From the NCBI GenBank assembly GCA_946620335.1, contig CAMONF010000248.1:1-6087 (forward strand): DNA of 6,087 bases. The letters are read 5' to 3'. The notes beneath the pieces are model-generated. The model had not been told where the DNA came from and did no database searches. It saw nothing but the letters and a program-made list of their open reading frames with translations. Origin of the DNA: an uncultured Clostridia bacterium. GTDB lineage: Bacteria > Bacillota > Clostridia > Lachnospirales > Lachnospiraceae. Shown one piece after another: positions 5,988 through 6,087 of the stretch; the stretch's first letter is position 1; every line of letters begins with the position of its first letter. Position numbers and translations under genes: made by a program.

Positions 5988-6070
5988 AAAAAGTGGGAAT
6001 CAGGGACGGTTCCTTTTCCCAGTTTTCAAAGAAAACTGGGAAAAGGAACCGTCCCTGATTCCCACTTTTT
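5988..6070. repeat. Perfect inverted repeat, 40-bp arms, 3-base loop (copy B)
   Basis: Bases 5988-6027 are exactly complementary to 6031-6070 around the loop AAA (6028-6030). The core arm (5997-6027) is identical to bases 86-116 of copy A. The outer arm is AAAAAGTGG on the left and CCACTTTTT on the right. The loop AAA is the reverse complement of the TTT in the unit at 2-44, so this copy may be inserted in the opposite orientation. It starts at the base after the aroA stop codon (TGA 5985-5987). Confidence 0.93.
5988..6070 (+). terminator. Probable intrinsic terminator of tyrA-aroA (formed by palindrome copy B)
   Basis: The hairpin is bounded by five As on the left and five Ts (6066-6070) on the right, the arrangement of a bidirectional intrinsic terminator, although the T-tract is part of the stem rather than a free tail and the stem is far longer than usual. 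Because it abuts the stop codon, a ribosome finishing aroA would cover the base of the stem. An RNase III target in the mRNA is another possible outcome. Confidence 0.6.
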
Positions 6071-6087
6071 CACAAGCTCAGCAGATG

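Overview
The window looks like chromosomal DNA from a fairly GC-rich member of the Bacillota, most likely class Clostridia. The evidence is strong AGGAGG-type ribosome binding sites, sigma-A-like promoters in an AT-rich gap, a TyrA with a C-terminal ACT domain, an EPSP synthase with Gram-positive (class II) motifs, and an EF-G-like paralogue with the GHGGAGKT P-loop. Genus cannot be determined from the sequence alone.

Layout. Bases 1-157 hold a tandem array of about 42-bp repeat units that ends in a perfect 38-bp-arm inverted repeat. On the minus strand follow a PyrE-like phosphoribosyltransferase gene (171-809) and, upstream of it in the same direction, an EF-G-like translational GTPase gene (878-2977). 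The two are 68 bp apart with no terminator between them, so they probably form a two-gene operon read from a promoter at 3008-3036. A 354-bp AT-rich divergent gap (2978-3331) carries that promoter, a plus-strand promoter (3230-3258) and a leader hairpin. On the plus strand follow tyrA (prephenate dehydrogenase, 3332-4447) and aroA (EPSP synthase, 4632-5987). Immediately after the aroA stop codon comes a second perfect inverted repeat (arms of 40 bp, 5988-6070) of the same family as the one at the left edge.

How the genes fit together. aroA makes EPSP, the precursor of chorismate. tyrA converts prephenate, made from chorismate, to 4-hydroxyphenylpyruvate for tyrosine. They are a natural pair for aromatic amino acid synthesis. 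The minus-strand pair couples a probable ribosome-acting GTPase with a PRTase-fold protein whose PRPP loop lacks the usual acidic pair. No shared pathway is evident, and both proteins deviate from their families at ligand-binding motifs.

The most unusual content is the palindromic repeat family. Two near-identical long perfect hairpins lie at the 3' ends of the two gene sets. Their cores are identical, their loops differ, and their outer arms differ at two positions that are compensated on the opposite arm. I found no evidence for a defence system, CRISPR array, tRNA, rRNA or intact transposase gene in this window.
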